A DNA stretch of 64,000 nt, taken from positions 124,001-188,000 of the forward strand of contig JAODTK010004187.1 in the NCBI GenBank assembly GCA_026419785.1. Direction: 5' to 3'. Positions 1 to 13,000 of the stretch are shown one piece after another (within the stretch, counting starts at the first letter, position 1; every line of letters starts with the position of its first letter). Source of the DNA: Sclerodactyla briareus (lineage: Eukaryota; Echinodermata; Holothuroidea; Dendrochirotida; Sclerodactylidae). The notes beneath the pieces are model-generated. The model did not search any database, was not told where the DNA came from, and saw nothing but the letters and a program-made list of their open reading frames with translations. A program made the translations under genes and the position numbers.

Positions 1-150
1 GAGGGTGGGTCCATTGTTACCCACTTTGTTGACCCACTTGGTGCAATGACTCACCTGGTCTGGGACTAGGGGTGTGTCAATGTGCCCATTTTGTTGACTC
101 CACCAATTGAGCAATGACTCACCTTGGTCTGAGGTATTGGTGGGTTATAC
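1..150. repeat. Two copies of a ~75-bp repeat at window edge
   Basis: Two imperfect copies of one ~75-bp unit lie head to tail. Each has a CCCA(C/T)TTTGTTGAC core followed by GCAATGACTCACC and TGGTCTG. The array probably continues left of the window. Nothing coding is visible. Confidence 0.6.
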
Positions 151-479
151 AGCTTCCAATTTCATAAGAGTTGTACGGACTGCACTAATAGATCTATACA
201 CTATACCCCTCAGTTACATAATCTTGTGTGATTGCCTATCTGTTGAATAAATAATCTCTCCGTTCTTAGATAGTGCTTTGTCACGTCGAAACATGCTTAA
301 AGCACTTCACAGGAATTACCAACCCCTATCATTAGTGACTTGTCACACCCTTGCTATATAGCACGCACTGTTTTGCTTGCTCTCTCCGTAGCACAATTCC
401 GTATCTCACTTCATCATGTCCCTGGGGAATTCCCTATATGGCTGCCCCTAACGGCGCTCGCTACTCTGCACAAGTCACC
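151..479. other. Unassigned sequence
   Basis: AT-leaning sequence with no recognisable gene. Around 290-310 it contains AAAGCACTTCACAGG, which also occurs in the inverted satellite at 42-43 kb, so some of it is repeat-derived. Confidence 0.4.
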
Positions 480-719
480 TCAACAAGGTCCCCACGTTGA
501 CCGTGGGTTGCTTGGGACTTTCAGAGACAGGTCTTGTCCAACAGCACTGCGGGAAGTCCTCTGGGCTTTCAATAGCTCCGACTCACAATCATCTAGTTTT
601 TTGGCAGTATGGAGTTTACCACTGAGCTCATTAACTTGGTAAAACACTTGACCCTTGGGAAAGCTTATCTCCCCTGAATAGTACACTGTACCTGTTTGAA
701 AACCATTGATTTTAACCAT
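480..719 (-). CDS. Possible coding fragment, unknown product
   Basis: An open frame of 79 codons on the same strand as the USP1 gene. Its composition is protein-like rather than low-complexity: a hydrophilic segment with FYQVNELSGKLHTAKKLDD followed by a Lys/Arg/Ser-rich stretch. I do not recognise the family. Part of the DNA (around 480-510) resembles sequence near 3485-3520, and the flanks at 290-355 resemble 3295-3350, so this may be one of two diverged copies of a mobile or duplicated gene. It could equally be a chance frame. No convincing splice sites were assigned. Confidence 0.25.
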   Translation of the reverse strand: MVKINGFQTGTVYYSGEISFPKGQVFYQVNELSGKLHTAKKLDDCESELLKAQRTSRSAVGQDLSLKVPSNPRSTWGPC

Positions 720-2660
720 TATTCCATTGATTGGAACATGTACACCAAGGAAATTTCAGTAAAGATTATCTCCAAGTATTAACCATAACCGTATTTACTT
801 AGTTATGACACTAACCCAGTTCGGCACTCATCATATGCACACCATACACAAAACTCACACAGTCAATATGTACGCTGATTTGATGGAATTCCAACCTGCT
901 GCCCTCAGAAACATATTGCAATGTGCTGGCTGGTGCAGCACTGACTTTTTTTACACGTATACTATTTGCTGTGATGACACAAACAGACCCAACAGGGAAC
1001 ATTCGCATTCTCTATTAACAAATAAGCTAGATGTGATTTGTTTTATCCACTGGATATATTCGTAGGGAATGAAGGGACACTTTAGACACATTCTGGTGAA
1101 CAACTATGTCCTCCAGGCTAAAGACGTCCCACTTCACATGTATCAATTTTAATACTCTGGTATTATAAACTGAAGGACAGAATGTCAACCCCAAAATTCT
1201 TAGCAATTAACAATGAGAAATGTGATAGTCGAATGCCTTTTGATTTCTGCTATCCTGCTTCCAGCCTCCAGGTGGGGGTGGCACTCGAAATCCAACTTTC
1301 ATGACTTTTCCAACTCATGTACAAATGGAACTATTTTGGAAGTAACACCGGCGGACCTCTTCCAGGTGTAGAGCATTGCTAAATATTTCTGACAGATATG
1401 TGAGGAGCATGAAACGTTGTGGATTGCCCAATCGTTAGATTATACGTGTGTGGCTGTCCCCATCCACCAACATGGAAGTAGCTAGAGTCAAGATGCGTCA
1501 GTCATGCGAACAGTACTAGTTCTGATCACAATTAGACCATCCATCAAGGTGTGTGAATGTTCAGCAAAAAAATGAGAAAGACTTTGTACAAAGGAATGTC
1601 TATACAAAAGGGGTCCATTCGATTTACCTCACCTCTGTTTTACTGTTTAATACAGATGCCAAAAATACTCTTGAGAATTCTCCATACAGAACACACTAAA
1701 AAAATTGAGGTATAGTCTATAGAAGATCGCAAAACTGAGTAACCAAATCAATTCCTATGTACACTTCATTTAAGCATGTTCTAAAAATATGTCCTTAACA
1801 ATCAACGAATGTAGAAACCTATGGTCATCTCCTAACATAATACCTGTTCCAATCATGGAGCACTGTACCAATTGGCCTCATTTCAAAGCATAACATAGCA
1901 CCAGACACCCCCATCAGCTCTGAACTTTTAAAGGCTTCTGCTACACGCCACGGGCACACAAAAAAAAAACCAAGCAAGAGGCGGCACGAAATGATCATTC
2001 ACAGAATGAATGTAGCCCTACCGTAGGTCTATGTGAGTCACAGCATCACTTAACGACAACTGACAATCGCTCAAACAAATTCGGCTTAAACACAGTGTCA
2101 AAGCAGGGAACCCCATCGAAATTAAGTGTGTGTGGTGCTGACCGAAGTCTCAATAGCTGTGCCACAAATTCAATGCGTGTCACCCAAAATGGCAGGACAA
2201 TTTAAACATTAAAGGCAAACAGCCGACTACCAGCACGGCTGCTAAGATGTGTGTGTAGCCAGCAGGCAGTGCATGAAGAGATATTCACAAATCACATGTC
2301 GAATTTCCACATGGCTTGGGTGCCTTCCCAGCAGACAAATGCATGTTTCCTTATCACTATTTATCACCGTCGCAACAACTTGTGGACCCTAGCTAAGTAA
2401 TTGTATTTGTGGTACTCCAAATAGCACCCCTATTGGAAAAAAAATTGCGGAGGCTTGGGGAGGGATCTAAAGGGATTTACGCGTACACACTGACGGCCCG
2501 AGTGTAACGGTCATCATCTAACAGCAAAATAAGTGCACTCCATGCTCACAACGAGACTATCACTTATACCATCCTAGATCACAGCTATGACCAACTTTTT
2601 CGGTACACACACCCAACATGCCCAGGCATCTGGTCCTTAAAATTCTAGGTACAAAATATA
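720..2660. other. No gene seen
   Basis: About 1.9 kb without conserved protein signal. It contains short A runs (around 1960) and scattered repeat-like text. I see nothing that supports a gene or an RNA. Confidence 0.5.
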
Positions 2661-2663
2661 TAT

Positions 2664-2964
2664 ACCGTATAATCTGTAAAGAAACTGCCCCGGGGGCGTT
2701 ACATTTTCAAAGAGCGGGGGCGATTATTTGAGGGTCATTTTCTAAGGCAAACATTATGATTGCAGAATAGGTTTCCAAAAGTTTCCTATACTACGCTGTG
2801 TTAGGCTACTTCCCAAACGCTATACATTTGGTTACAGCCTGTTCAAGGACTTATTCAATCGTTACTTGGTGAAATGGATCTTCCGAACCTTCATTGGAAT
2901 GTCCCAAAAAAGAGAGAGGGCGTTTTATTACAGGGGGGGGGGGCTTCTATTACAGATATACGGT
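2664..2964. mobile_element. MITE-like element with terminal inverted repeats
   Basis: The left end reads ACCGTATAATCTGTAA and the right end is its near-perfect reverse complement (TTACAGATATACGGT). The ends enclose ~300 bp that itself has mirrored G-rich blocks (GGGGGCG at ~2693 and a G run at ~2935). No coding capacity is present. Size and ends fit a non-autonomous DNA transposon. The flanks are AT/TA-rich, but a target duplication cannot be fixed. Confidence 0.65.
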
Positions 2965-3111
2965 TAGCTATCATATTATAATGTTGATCCAAGCAAGAAA
3001 AAAAGGCCCTTCAGTGATCTGCTCTACCTAATTGGGTATTGCTGCTGCACCAATACAGTGGGGTGATTGGGGACGTACAACTCGTGTTATATGGACAGAC
3101 GGCACTCCATA

Positions 3112-3684
3112 TCAACTGAAGGAATCCGTTGAGTAAGTGCTCCTCTTTGGGTAATCTCTTAATGAGCAATCTGTTTCTCTTATTGGCCTAATCCACAGAT
3201 TTCTTTGGGTTCCAAGAGGAATTTGTTTGCTTCTTACATATGCTCCCAGTTCCCTTTCTAGTAATAATATGTCCCCTGTTGTGCTTTTGGACATCACAAC
3301 ATGCTCAAAGCAATATCTTGATCTTTAAACTAAACTTGTCACACCTGTAAATAATAGGTTGCACCAGTGATTTTATCACTAGTGGATCTACAATTCAGTG
3401 TAGGTCCTTCAAAAGTGCCCCCGGGGACATCCAGAAGAGATGACACAAACACGGAGCAACAACTAATATCACAGGTCAACCTCCCCCAACAAGGCCACCA
3501 CTTGAGTAACAGGTGGGTAATGTGGGACACTCGGACGGAGAGTCTGTTTAAAAAAATGCATGGAAAAGTCCTTCCCATGGGTTGCAAATAAATCAAATTC
3601 CTGAGCTCTCACAACTAATTTGCCTCCCATTTCTAGAGACTGCATCAGAACGAATGCTGAAGTAGAGTTGACACCCAGCGCCAC
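3112..3684 (-). CDS. Possible coding fragments downstream of USP1, unknown
   Basis: Three minus-strand open frames (3112-3297, 3339-3596 and 3469-3684) follow the USP1 stop. They read like protein but match no family I know; one contains DILLLERELGAYVRSK. They could be USP1 3' UTR, a separate gene, or the second copy of the sequence seen at 290-720. Frames change between segments, consistent with indel errors or with non-coding DNA. Confidence 0.2.
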
Positions 3685-3703
3685 GCTTCTCTGCAGCTCC
3701 CGC

Positions 3704-4082
3704 TTAACTTACCACCCGTGTATAAACCAGGTGCAGGAGATAGGGCGTATCCACGGATTCCTCGATTTCCGGAGGGATGTTTGATGGAGATTGTTAAAAT
3801 TCCTCATCCGTCAGGTGGTGACTGTCGTCGTCGAACAGGACCACTCAAAGGCACGGTGGTCGGGGGGGCTACCTGGGGCTCGCCCTCTTGGTTGCAGATG
3901 GGTACCAGTTTGGGTACCTGACGTAGGAGAGGTAGTGGCCACTGGAGCTAGAGGAGGCCTGTGGGGTGACCACGCTGAGGAGCTGGACGGTAGCCATACG
4001 CTGCCGACAGGTCTGCGTGCACCACCGCTCATGGTAAAGGTCACAGGGGTCGCCATGTGTCGTTAATCTTCGGATAGTCCTC
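3704..4082 (-). CDS. USP1: USP1 last exon: catalytic His and Asp boxes, stop
   Basis: The acceptor is TCTCAACCAG before 4082. The exon first encodes a PKIN...TP segment equivalent to the SKINTPL region of vertebrate USP1. It then encodes SSGHYLSYVR, whose His codon is 3935-3937 and corresponds to the catalytic His. A FDDD motif (about 3824-3835) corresponds to the catalytic Asp loop (LFDDSEV in human) and is followed by LTDEEF. The exon ends with TPYLL and a TAA near 3709 or 3706. Only ~35 codons separate the catalytic His and Asp, against ~158 in human USP1, so the second large insertion, which carries the Gly-Gly autocleavage site in vertebrates, is absent here. Two frame shifts are needed to connect the motifs. 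Confidence 0.92.
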
Positions 4083-7000
4083 CTGGTTGAGAACATTCAG
4101 AGAATGTGAGGGAAGAATAGGATTGTTTTACGCAGTTTCCTCATTACGGGGGAGGGGTTCAGATTGTTTTTATACACTGTACAGTATGAGGTACGAAAAA
4201 TACAGCAGCAAATAGCGCTCTAGCTATTGTGAATATCTGCAACAAGCAATTTGCAAATTGGCTGCTTTAGAATTTCTACAAAGCTTTGGACAGAAGAATT
4301 GTTATTGGCACACCCAAATTGTTCGCGGTAATGGGTCCAGAAAATTCTAGCTGGGAATGTGTGTTGGATGAGAGGAATTTTCCAAGAGCATGGACTTTTA
4401 CTATTGGTTGCCATGAGATACAGATACGGAGCATCACTATAATCAAGATCAGTACTGTGCACCAATTGAAGAAGACGAACATACACATTTTGCCCCGATT
4501 TCATATGATGGGCTCTAGCCCTGGGTTTGACCATCTGTCCTCGTTGAGAGGAAAAAAAGGGGGAACAAAAAAAAAAGAAAAAAAAAAAAGTTCACTCATC
4601 TGTGACAATTTTTGACACCAGACCACAAGGACAAATGGGATTAAACCAAGGAGTTCCTGTACTCTTGATAAGCTTTCGGAATATTTTCTAAATTGACCCT
4701 CTTGACCCTCACCGACCTCTAAATAAATGGAGAAAGTAGTCATCCAAAGTGAACACATGTACACGAATATGAGCTACATCCATCTGGGTGGCGGTTCAAG
4801 TCTCAGAGGTACCAGCTTTATTAGCCAGATATCATCTTTCTCAGTGCCTCACCAAGGGAGTACCCTTGGCTCCTGTAAAGGAAGCCAAAACCTTCATCCA
4901 ACCAGAATCAGACAAGCATATTTGAAATTAGGCCTACACATCAAATTTCAATCTGATCGGACCAACCATTCTGGGCTCTCGTGTTAAGAAGAATTTCAGA
5001 CTTTGACCTCTGTTGACATCAGATGACCCTTGACCTGACCTGACTGTAGATCTCACATACCAAGTAGGAACTTTATCCATATAGGTGGGGTCAAGTTATA
5101 GAGTGTTACAAGCCAAAATGGGTCAAAATCTTGACTTTTCAGAAAAATTTCTACAAAATCCACCCTACCACTCTGAGGTCAACCGAAAAGTCTGAAAAAC
5201 TATAAACATGATAAGTCCAGAATGGTTTTGACAGTCAAGCGAGATATGGTGTTATAGCTTTCTTATGGGGAGTCAGGAATCCATCGTTTTTGTCGGCCCG
5301 GGGTGAGAATCGGTAAAAAATAGGAAATATGTGTCAATATCTTGGCTCAATTTTGGGTCGAACACGATAAATCGACAATCTGGTGGATGGAGCTCATGCT
5401 TCGTTGGAGTTCCCCATGATGAGCACATGAACCCTATTGCGTTTGGGTCGGTCCAAAGGACACCTGAGGGTCACGCAGGCCAAGAAGAAAATCCTTGCAA
5501 ACACAATAAGTCCACGAATGGGTAGGTATGATCAGCTTGAAAATGGTCCAGTGTAGCTTTCTAATGGGAGTACAGGAAAACATTCTGGTATTGGTTTAGG
5601 TTGGTTGCGTGAACTTTGTTATAAAAAATGAACATTTTGGAACTCAATATTTTTGCACAATTTTGGATTGTAAACACGATAACTGTACCCCACCTGGAAG
5701 GATTGAGCTCATACTCGCAGTGTGCTCCCATGTGAGTACATGAACCCTATTTTTTTAGGGTACAGGAAGGTGGGTCTGATCAGGTTGAAATATGGTGTGT
5801 AGCTTTCGTATGCGATAGTCGGGAGATTACGGGCGATTAGAACATTATAGAAAAATGTGTGAGGGAAGTCATATTTTGCCTAATTGGCTTGTAAACAGGA
5901 TACCTCTACGCCTGGATGTGTGAAGCTCATCCTTGGTATGTGAGTCCTCATGAAAGGGAGGGGGGGGGGGGAGGGAGCAGTGCGCATCTGCATGGGTAGA
6001 TAATTTCTTAGTACTTTGAGTGCAAGGAAGAGAATCAATCTGAACCAACCAGTGTACATTTATTTCCTTCGTCAATAAATGTACGGAAAATTAAGACAAA
6101 AGGTGGGTTTGTGACTCAAGATAGTCGGCACTGGAAAGCAACCAATCTGACAACAAAACTGGCAATGGAAGGGTTGATGACCTTTGACTGCCACTTTCAC
6201 AAAGTCCAAGGGGTCTGCAAACATGTCCCAAGTTTGACCAACATTGTCAAAGATCGAAAATGGGGAGCCAAACGGCAATTGAGACAACAGATGGACAGAG
6301 AGACTGAGGAGACAGAAAGGATGACGAGATAGATAACCTCGCCTGCATATCAAATGTTCAACCAGACATGGCTGATTTGAGCTGAAAATGTTGAGTGAAG
6401 TAGAATTATCAGGATTCACGAGAAGATGTATGAGGAGTAGCAATCGGAATACAATTACAAAACCAGATACAAATGTTATGGAGCAAGATAAAAAACTGTA
6501 CGTCGTGTACCTGCCGTCTCTGTCGCCGACGGAACTCAGCCAATAGCGCAAAAATCTTACAACGCTCCAAACTCTCCGCCGCAATAACTCTCCAAACACT
6601 TATCCGATGACCTGGAACTTGGTACACAGTCCACCTGAGCGAAATCTTGGATAAGATTGGAAGTGGGGGCATTACTGCAGTCTGGCTGCCCTATTGAGCA
6701 GGTTTTAAGGTGCTTTTACTAGGCAGGCAATTTGGTGAATAGTGACACAGAGTATCCTCCTTCTCCCCTTTTCCCCTTCTCCCCTCCTTTTTGCGTGTAT
6801 TCCTTGGGTCTATTATGGGCACACGACCTCCTCCTTCTCTCCGCCCTTTTCTTCCATGGGTGCTTTACCCCCGTCACAGGTAGCATCAAAAATCGAGTGT
6901 CGATGACAATTCAATCGGTGTTCGCGCACGAGCTTGCTTGATTTTAACCCACGATTACAACCCTCCATCGGAACGCCCATATGGGAGCCCCTATAACTGA

Positions 7001-10000
7001 GGAAGTTCAGTACTCACGCCCATGCCATTCAACACCTACGTAGGATGTAATCGCGCTGTCAACATACATTGTGAAATCCCCAGTGTTGGAGGGCTCGAGG
7101 GGACGGCCTCGCCTCGAGGCCGGCATCGAGGCCAGTTGTTTTTGGCGGCCTCGGCTCGGCCTCGGAGGCTGCGGCCCGTCTCGGAGCTTCGGCACGGATT
7201 TGGGCCGAGGCCGGGTCGAGGCGACCGGACAATCGATGTTGCTATAAAATGAAGAACAAATGAACTTTTATGTCACAAATGATGCTTCAGATTTGTTTGA
7301 ATTTCGCGACATTTGAATCTAACGTAGCCATACTCGGTATCATCCAAAAAAGATACGATAAAATATACTGGCGCTGCGCACGGCCCGCCGTGCAATTCCC
7401 AGTGTGGGCTAGGAGTGCCGACTGCCGTGCGAGCTAGATGGCCATAAACAAAACTTAAGTACTGAATGTACTTGCACTGCAAATTGCACACTTACGCAAT
7501 GTATAGCTGTGTGACCAAAGCAGGGAATCCTGCCACTGGCAGCGGGCCACGTTTTGTGAACATCAATCACTGAGCGCCCCCTTATGTCGTAGTAGGAGTT
7601 GCGAGATGAAATTATAGTCTCCCGGCTAAAACGTGCAAAGCCTGGACCCAATTAAAGGTACGAAGAATTGGGTCTGTTCTGCAGATCGTGATGTTTTTAT
7701 ATTTCCTATGGATTTATTTATATAACTGAAATTGTAGTCTTGCGGTGATACTGAGAAATACACCAAAATATATTTGATTCCTTCCATTCATTATATCCCC
7801 ACATGGGGAAATTATGGTTCTGTCTTCGCCAGCGACCAGCCGCCGCATGTTAGCGCGATTACTCTCCAACGCGTTGTCGTGTTTACTTGAAACTTTGCAC
7901 ACAGTTTATCGAATAAAAAATCTCGGTGAGTTCAAAAGTTAAGTGGGAGTCGCCCCACTACCACGAGGGCGGGCATCTGGATTTTTATGTTACTTTTTGA
8001 TCGATGATTGCGTGTTTGGAACTGGCGCGATCGTTTAAAGACTAACTTTCGTGTTAGACTCATGGGACCCCACCGATCCCAGTCGTTATAGAATGAGAAT
8101 GAAATTGTCTCTCCGGCCCCATGGGCTCAATATTTGGATAAAAGTTGCGGTTTACCCGCCAGTCGATGTGTAGTTATGGTTGACTTTAGTCAAAGGAATC
8201 TATGCAGGTCATGACAGTGTGTGTGTGTGTGTGTGTGCGTTGTGCGTGTGCGTGTGTGTGTGTGTGTGCGTGTGACGCTGGAGTTAAAACGAGAAATCGA
8301 CTCAACCTTGGTGGATCAAGCTCATTACTTGGTGTATGTGGGGTTACACATAATGATATATGACCATATTGTTTTTCGTCAGGTGAAGGTCATCTGAGGT
8401 CAACAAACTTCAGGGCAGTCAAGGTATCAAAGACCTTGGCTCTCTGTTTTGTTTTGGTGTTAGGTTTGAGTCACTGTGTATGATGTGGATTGCTATTGAG
8501 TGAAGTATTGCCTTCGCCAAGAGGATTTTAAATCGTAACTTTTATGATTAAAAAAAATTAGTGTCGTACACACATGATTGGAGGGGGAGGTCATTGTGAT
8601 TGAAATCCACAGCCCTTCGGAAAACCAGATGTGCGCCAGAATCAAGTACTCTGCTTTCTCCCAGATGATGAAAGATTGATGTTTTCAAATGCAGTGCAGT
8701 GTCCTTGCATCTAAGGCTAGTACCGGTCTGCCTGGCACTATTGAAGAGTCATATTGAAGAGTGATTTTAATTGCTGGATGAGTATAACCTTTATAGCAAA
8801 TCGCACAAGCATTAAAAATGTCACAACTCATTCAGTTTTTTTCATTCTGGTACGACTCCAGAATAAAATTGGTGCATATCAACTTTCGCTCGTTCAGTCC
8901 CATTTTCGGGACTTAAAACATTCTTGTCTCCATATAGTGACATAATGTGTAACTGTAGCAATGGGGCAGACAAAACCGTAAATTTACTATGTATCCAAAC
9001 ACTGTAATTCAAAAGGTATTAGCTGTTATATATTGCCCGGCCTCGGCCCTCGGGAAGGTGTGGCCTCGGCTCGAGGGTGCGGCCTTGGCCTCGGGGGGTG
9101 CGGCTTCGGCCTTGGCTCGGATGCAGCGGCCTCGACTACAACACTGGAAATAACCTTTATTGCGCCCGTAAATAGGCCGTCCTAAACATAATCTATTGCA
9201 TATTCTAAAACTTGTGCATATGTTCGAAATAGACGGCATGATGGATTGTTGAAGCTCTTTATTACCTGATCAGTGGGAATTTGCCCCATAGGTCTTTTGC
9301 ACTCGGGGGGACTAGATCTACCTGTACTCGGGTAATCGAACAACCAAGGGAATATTTCTAGCCTTCTCTTGACCCACCAGGCATTGATAACCAAAACTGA
9401 TGAACAAATCCATTCTCGGAAAATTCATGTCGTGTATAGTTATAGCCATGTCAATCATGCTGTTCCACTAAAAAACAGAGAGTGAATTTCAATCCAAAGA
9501 AGTAGTCACTAGCAACACCTCGAAGGTAGAGAGTGTAATTCACTCTATAGAGTGAAGTATCACTCTACAGTATAAGGGCGGAGATGTTATGCTCCATGGA
9601 GTGAAATGCCTCTCTGGGAAAGAGTGATGGATCACTGGATCCGTGTCTCTATGGAAACATGGACAGGTGGTCGTCAGCACACATTAATTCCACTCTAGAA
9701 CTAGAGTGAAGTATGCTCCATAATGGGCGAAGATTTTCTTCAATGGAGTGAGATGCAGTAGTAATGATTCCACCCACACACTTAATGGGAGTGAAAATTC
9801 ACTCTTTTGGTTTTAGAGTGTGTCGCCATGTCCTGGAATGCTTAAGGGACATACAGGGCCAATAGCCTATAGGCCCCATAGCATACAGCCGTGCCGTCAA
9901 TTGGGTGTGAACGCACCTCTCTGTTCTTCTTCAAAAGGAGGTAGATCCTGTGGCAATAAGACATCTTGCCAAATTGATGTGCTTTACGAGCCTGCTTACG

Positions 10001-13000
10001 AGCGCCATGTTTCTTGTCCGTTTTTCCCGCCAAATAGCGGCTCATCTAGTTCTGTGTTCCCCCACGAATTTTATTTCGCGTGTCGCGCGGTATTACTAGG
10101 CACGCGAAATTGCGGATTTGCTTTCTGGGAAAACTTGGTGGGCGGGGACAAAAAGTTGGTGCGAATAAACAGACGTGGATTTCAATGGTACCAGAGGTTC
10201 TATTACTGTTTTTCACATTTTATAACTTTTTGAATTTGACACAAAACTTGGAGGATGTAGACTGTTGTTTAGTCCCAAAAAAACATGATCTAAAGTTAGG
10301 CTCTGACCAAAAATGGATATCTCTATGGGCGGTTAGATACTTCTTCCCGATGTGATTGGCGAAAGCGAGGATACTGCACGTGTGGAGGTTACCATATTAC
10401 ACATGTCTAGTTTTGATGTGAATGATACTCACAGATGGGACATGGTGCTGAACCTCTTAAGATGAACTACCATAACCTGCGGGAGCTCATCGAATAGCAG
10501 GCACCGCTCAGCTTCAGAGAGGTGTCGGCATCGGTCGCAGAAGTACTTGTTGGTGTCCGTGAGTCTCTCCCGGGTGGAATTCGACAGTGCACAGTCCAGT
10601 GATGCTGATTGAAGGCTAACATCTATAAGCGTGGGGGGGGGGAGGAGGGAGGAGAGACTTCAGACTTCTACTCAAAATCGATGATCTGTTCACTTACGAA
10701 AGAAACAAAAGTGGCGCAATATGATTGTGTTATCAGAAAAGAAACCTGTTGGTAACTTTCAAATTTGAGGTGAGATCAAACACCATGCAGTATTCATAGT
10801 ATAAAGGCTGATTCGATGTTGAGTCTCAAAGGCAAAGCAAAATTTCCCATATCGGTTCCGATGGACATGTAACAGATAAACTAGCACAGGTGAAGCGAGG
10901 ACATATCAAAACCCCCAGACCCTAATATGGCGGTTCACAGTTAGCTGGTGGGCCTTGTTATTTCAATTCACTTTGAGAATTTGATGAATTTATTATGTCA
11001 ACCTTTCATACTGTCGAGAAATTTACCAGAAATGTCCATGATTGTATGATCCCAATCATGTTGTGTGTTTGACGCTCCTATGACTATTCAGCCACTGAAA
11101 ACTGGCAAGTGTTAGAACATATCAGGGAATGATTGAATTTTGTTCCCAGATTCACTGTGGTTATGTAACTATAATACCCTCATTGGTGCAGCTCGTGAAT
11201 GTCACAGCCAAATACAGTAGTTATTAACACTGCACATGGTCAAGGATCGGTTTGTGCATTGACCTTGTGCGGACAAGATGAGGAACATTTGATTGGCCCT
11301 GACACAGATCACAGAATGTAGCACAGTGGATGGCGAGAGTGATTGATTGCTGGGATTCTGTACGTTTGTCCTGTGGAGACCAGCCTGGGAGGCGCAATCA
11401 TTGTTATAACATGGCCATTTATGGTGACATCATGCAGAAACATTGGCTGGGTGAGCCTATTTCTCCTGCTGATTGTGACCACTGCAGAGACGGCAGCAGA
11501 CCAGACGTTGGTCATTTTTAGGGGGCTTAGTCTCGGAGTTCTCTGACTGCTGGGTTTTAGCTGTAGGGGATTTCCAGGCCTATTGTGTATAGAGTCAGTC
11601 TGGGAGATTTCACTGCGAGTAATTTACGGTAGCTAATTGGCGGTTGTAGGGGGACCACCCCCAGCTCAGGGGCCATCTTGTAGGAAGACTCATTAGAACC
11701 CATACAAGTGATAGTTGTCTGGATAGGATGTTACAAATGTTATAATTGTATCATATCCCTGCGACACTGAAATTGTCCAGGGATATTATGGTTTCGGAGT
11801 GTACAGACACAGCTGCCGTCCCAGGCTCCTCCACCACTGGAAACTTTAGGCATTAGGCATTAATAACTCTTTAATGCTTTATCCGATTTATCGAAACCTT
11901 GGTACACATGTATGCCCTAGTGAAAGTTTGGATGAGTTCAAAAGGGGCATCATGCATCTCTGCTGCTCTGTTTTGCAGGTTTCACAGAAAAAATACCGAT
12001 TTACAAAAATTTTGTGGGTGGGGAAAAAAGTTGGTCCCGAAAAAACATGGTGAAAGAGATTTCAAGGTCACGCGGCCACTACGAATTTTTTGCAAAATTC
12101 ATTTTTCTGCAGATCCGACTTTTTCTTTAAACCTTGCACACATGATCGTGTGATGAAAAAGTTGAATAGGTGACCCAGTGGGCGTCGCCCGACCGCTCTG
12201 ACGGCAGTCATTTTGAATTTTTGGCGAAACTGAGTTTTTTGCTTATTGGCGCATTTTGAAGCATGGCGATCATTTGAGACTACCGTTTGTTTTCGCCCCA
12301 TACGACCCCACTCCCACTCACGGCAGCATTTTGATTTTTGCGAAAATAGCTATAATTTAGCCCCACAGGAGCCACCCACAGCCAGTTTGAATATCTGACA
12401 GAACTGCTTTTACTGCAGATTGCATATTTCGAAGCATGGTGTGTGCATTGGAACCACCTCTCCCAACCATCCCTGGGTCAACATGTAAATCCCTTTCTGA
12501 TAAAAACAAGGCCGTAAATTGCACCCTCTGATTGATCGACAGTGGGAGGGATACACACGTTGGGTTTTATCAGTCAGGCAATGTTTACTTATTCAATTTC
12601 AGCAATTTCGGAAAAATCTCCTGTGTGTTTTTTGTGTTCCTAAGGGGCTTCATTTGGACCGGGGTTTTGAGATTTGCTAATGCCCCTAGACAATGGGTGA
12701 CTCTCAAAAAACCCAAAGTATGACGATACCATCAGTACTCGCAACACCATTACAGTACCAGACTTTACCACACAGGATCGTTTGACTCAGTCGAAGGCTC
12801 CACCATCTCCTCTGAATCCCCCGCGTCTGGGTTCTTGGAAACCACTTGACTGGAACGCTGATATCCTGGAACTCCTCCCGTCGTTCTGTATGGTTCTCAC
12901 ACTCCATAACACTTGGTCCTGCGACCAAGGAGCCACGGAAGAGGTCCATATCCATTAGTTGATACGGGAAAGATTTATATTTCTTTCCCCTCTGGCAAAA

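Noticed and set aside
8217-8275. TG-rich run as a separate microsatellite
   Set aside because: It is the CA tail of a 309-bp-repeat element copy in reverse orientation, so it is reported as part of that element.
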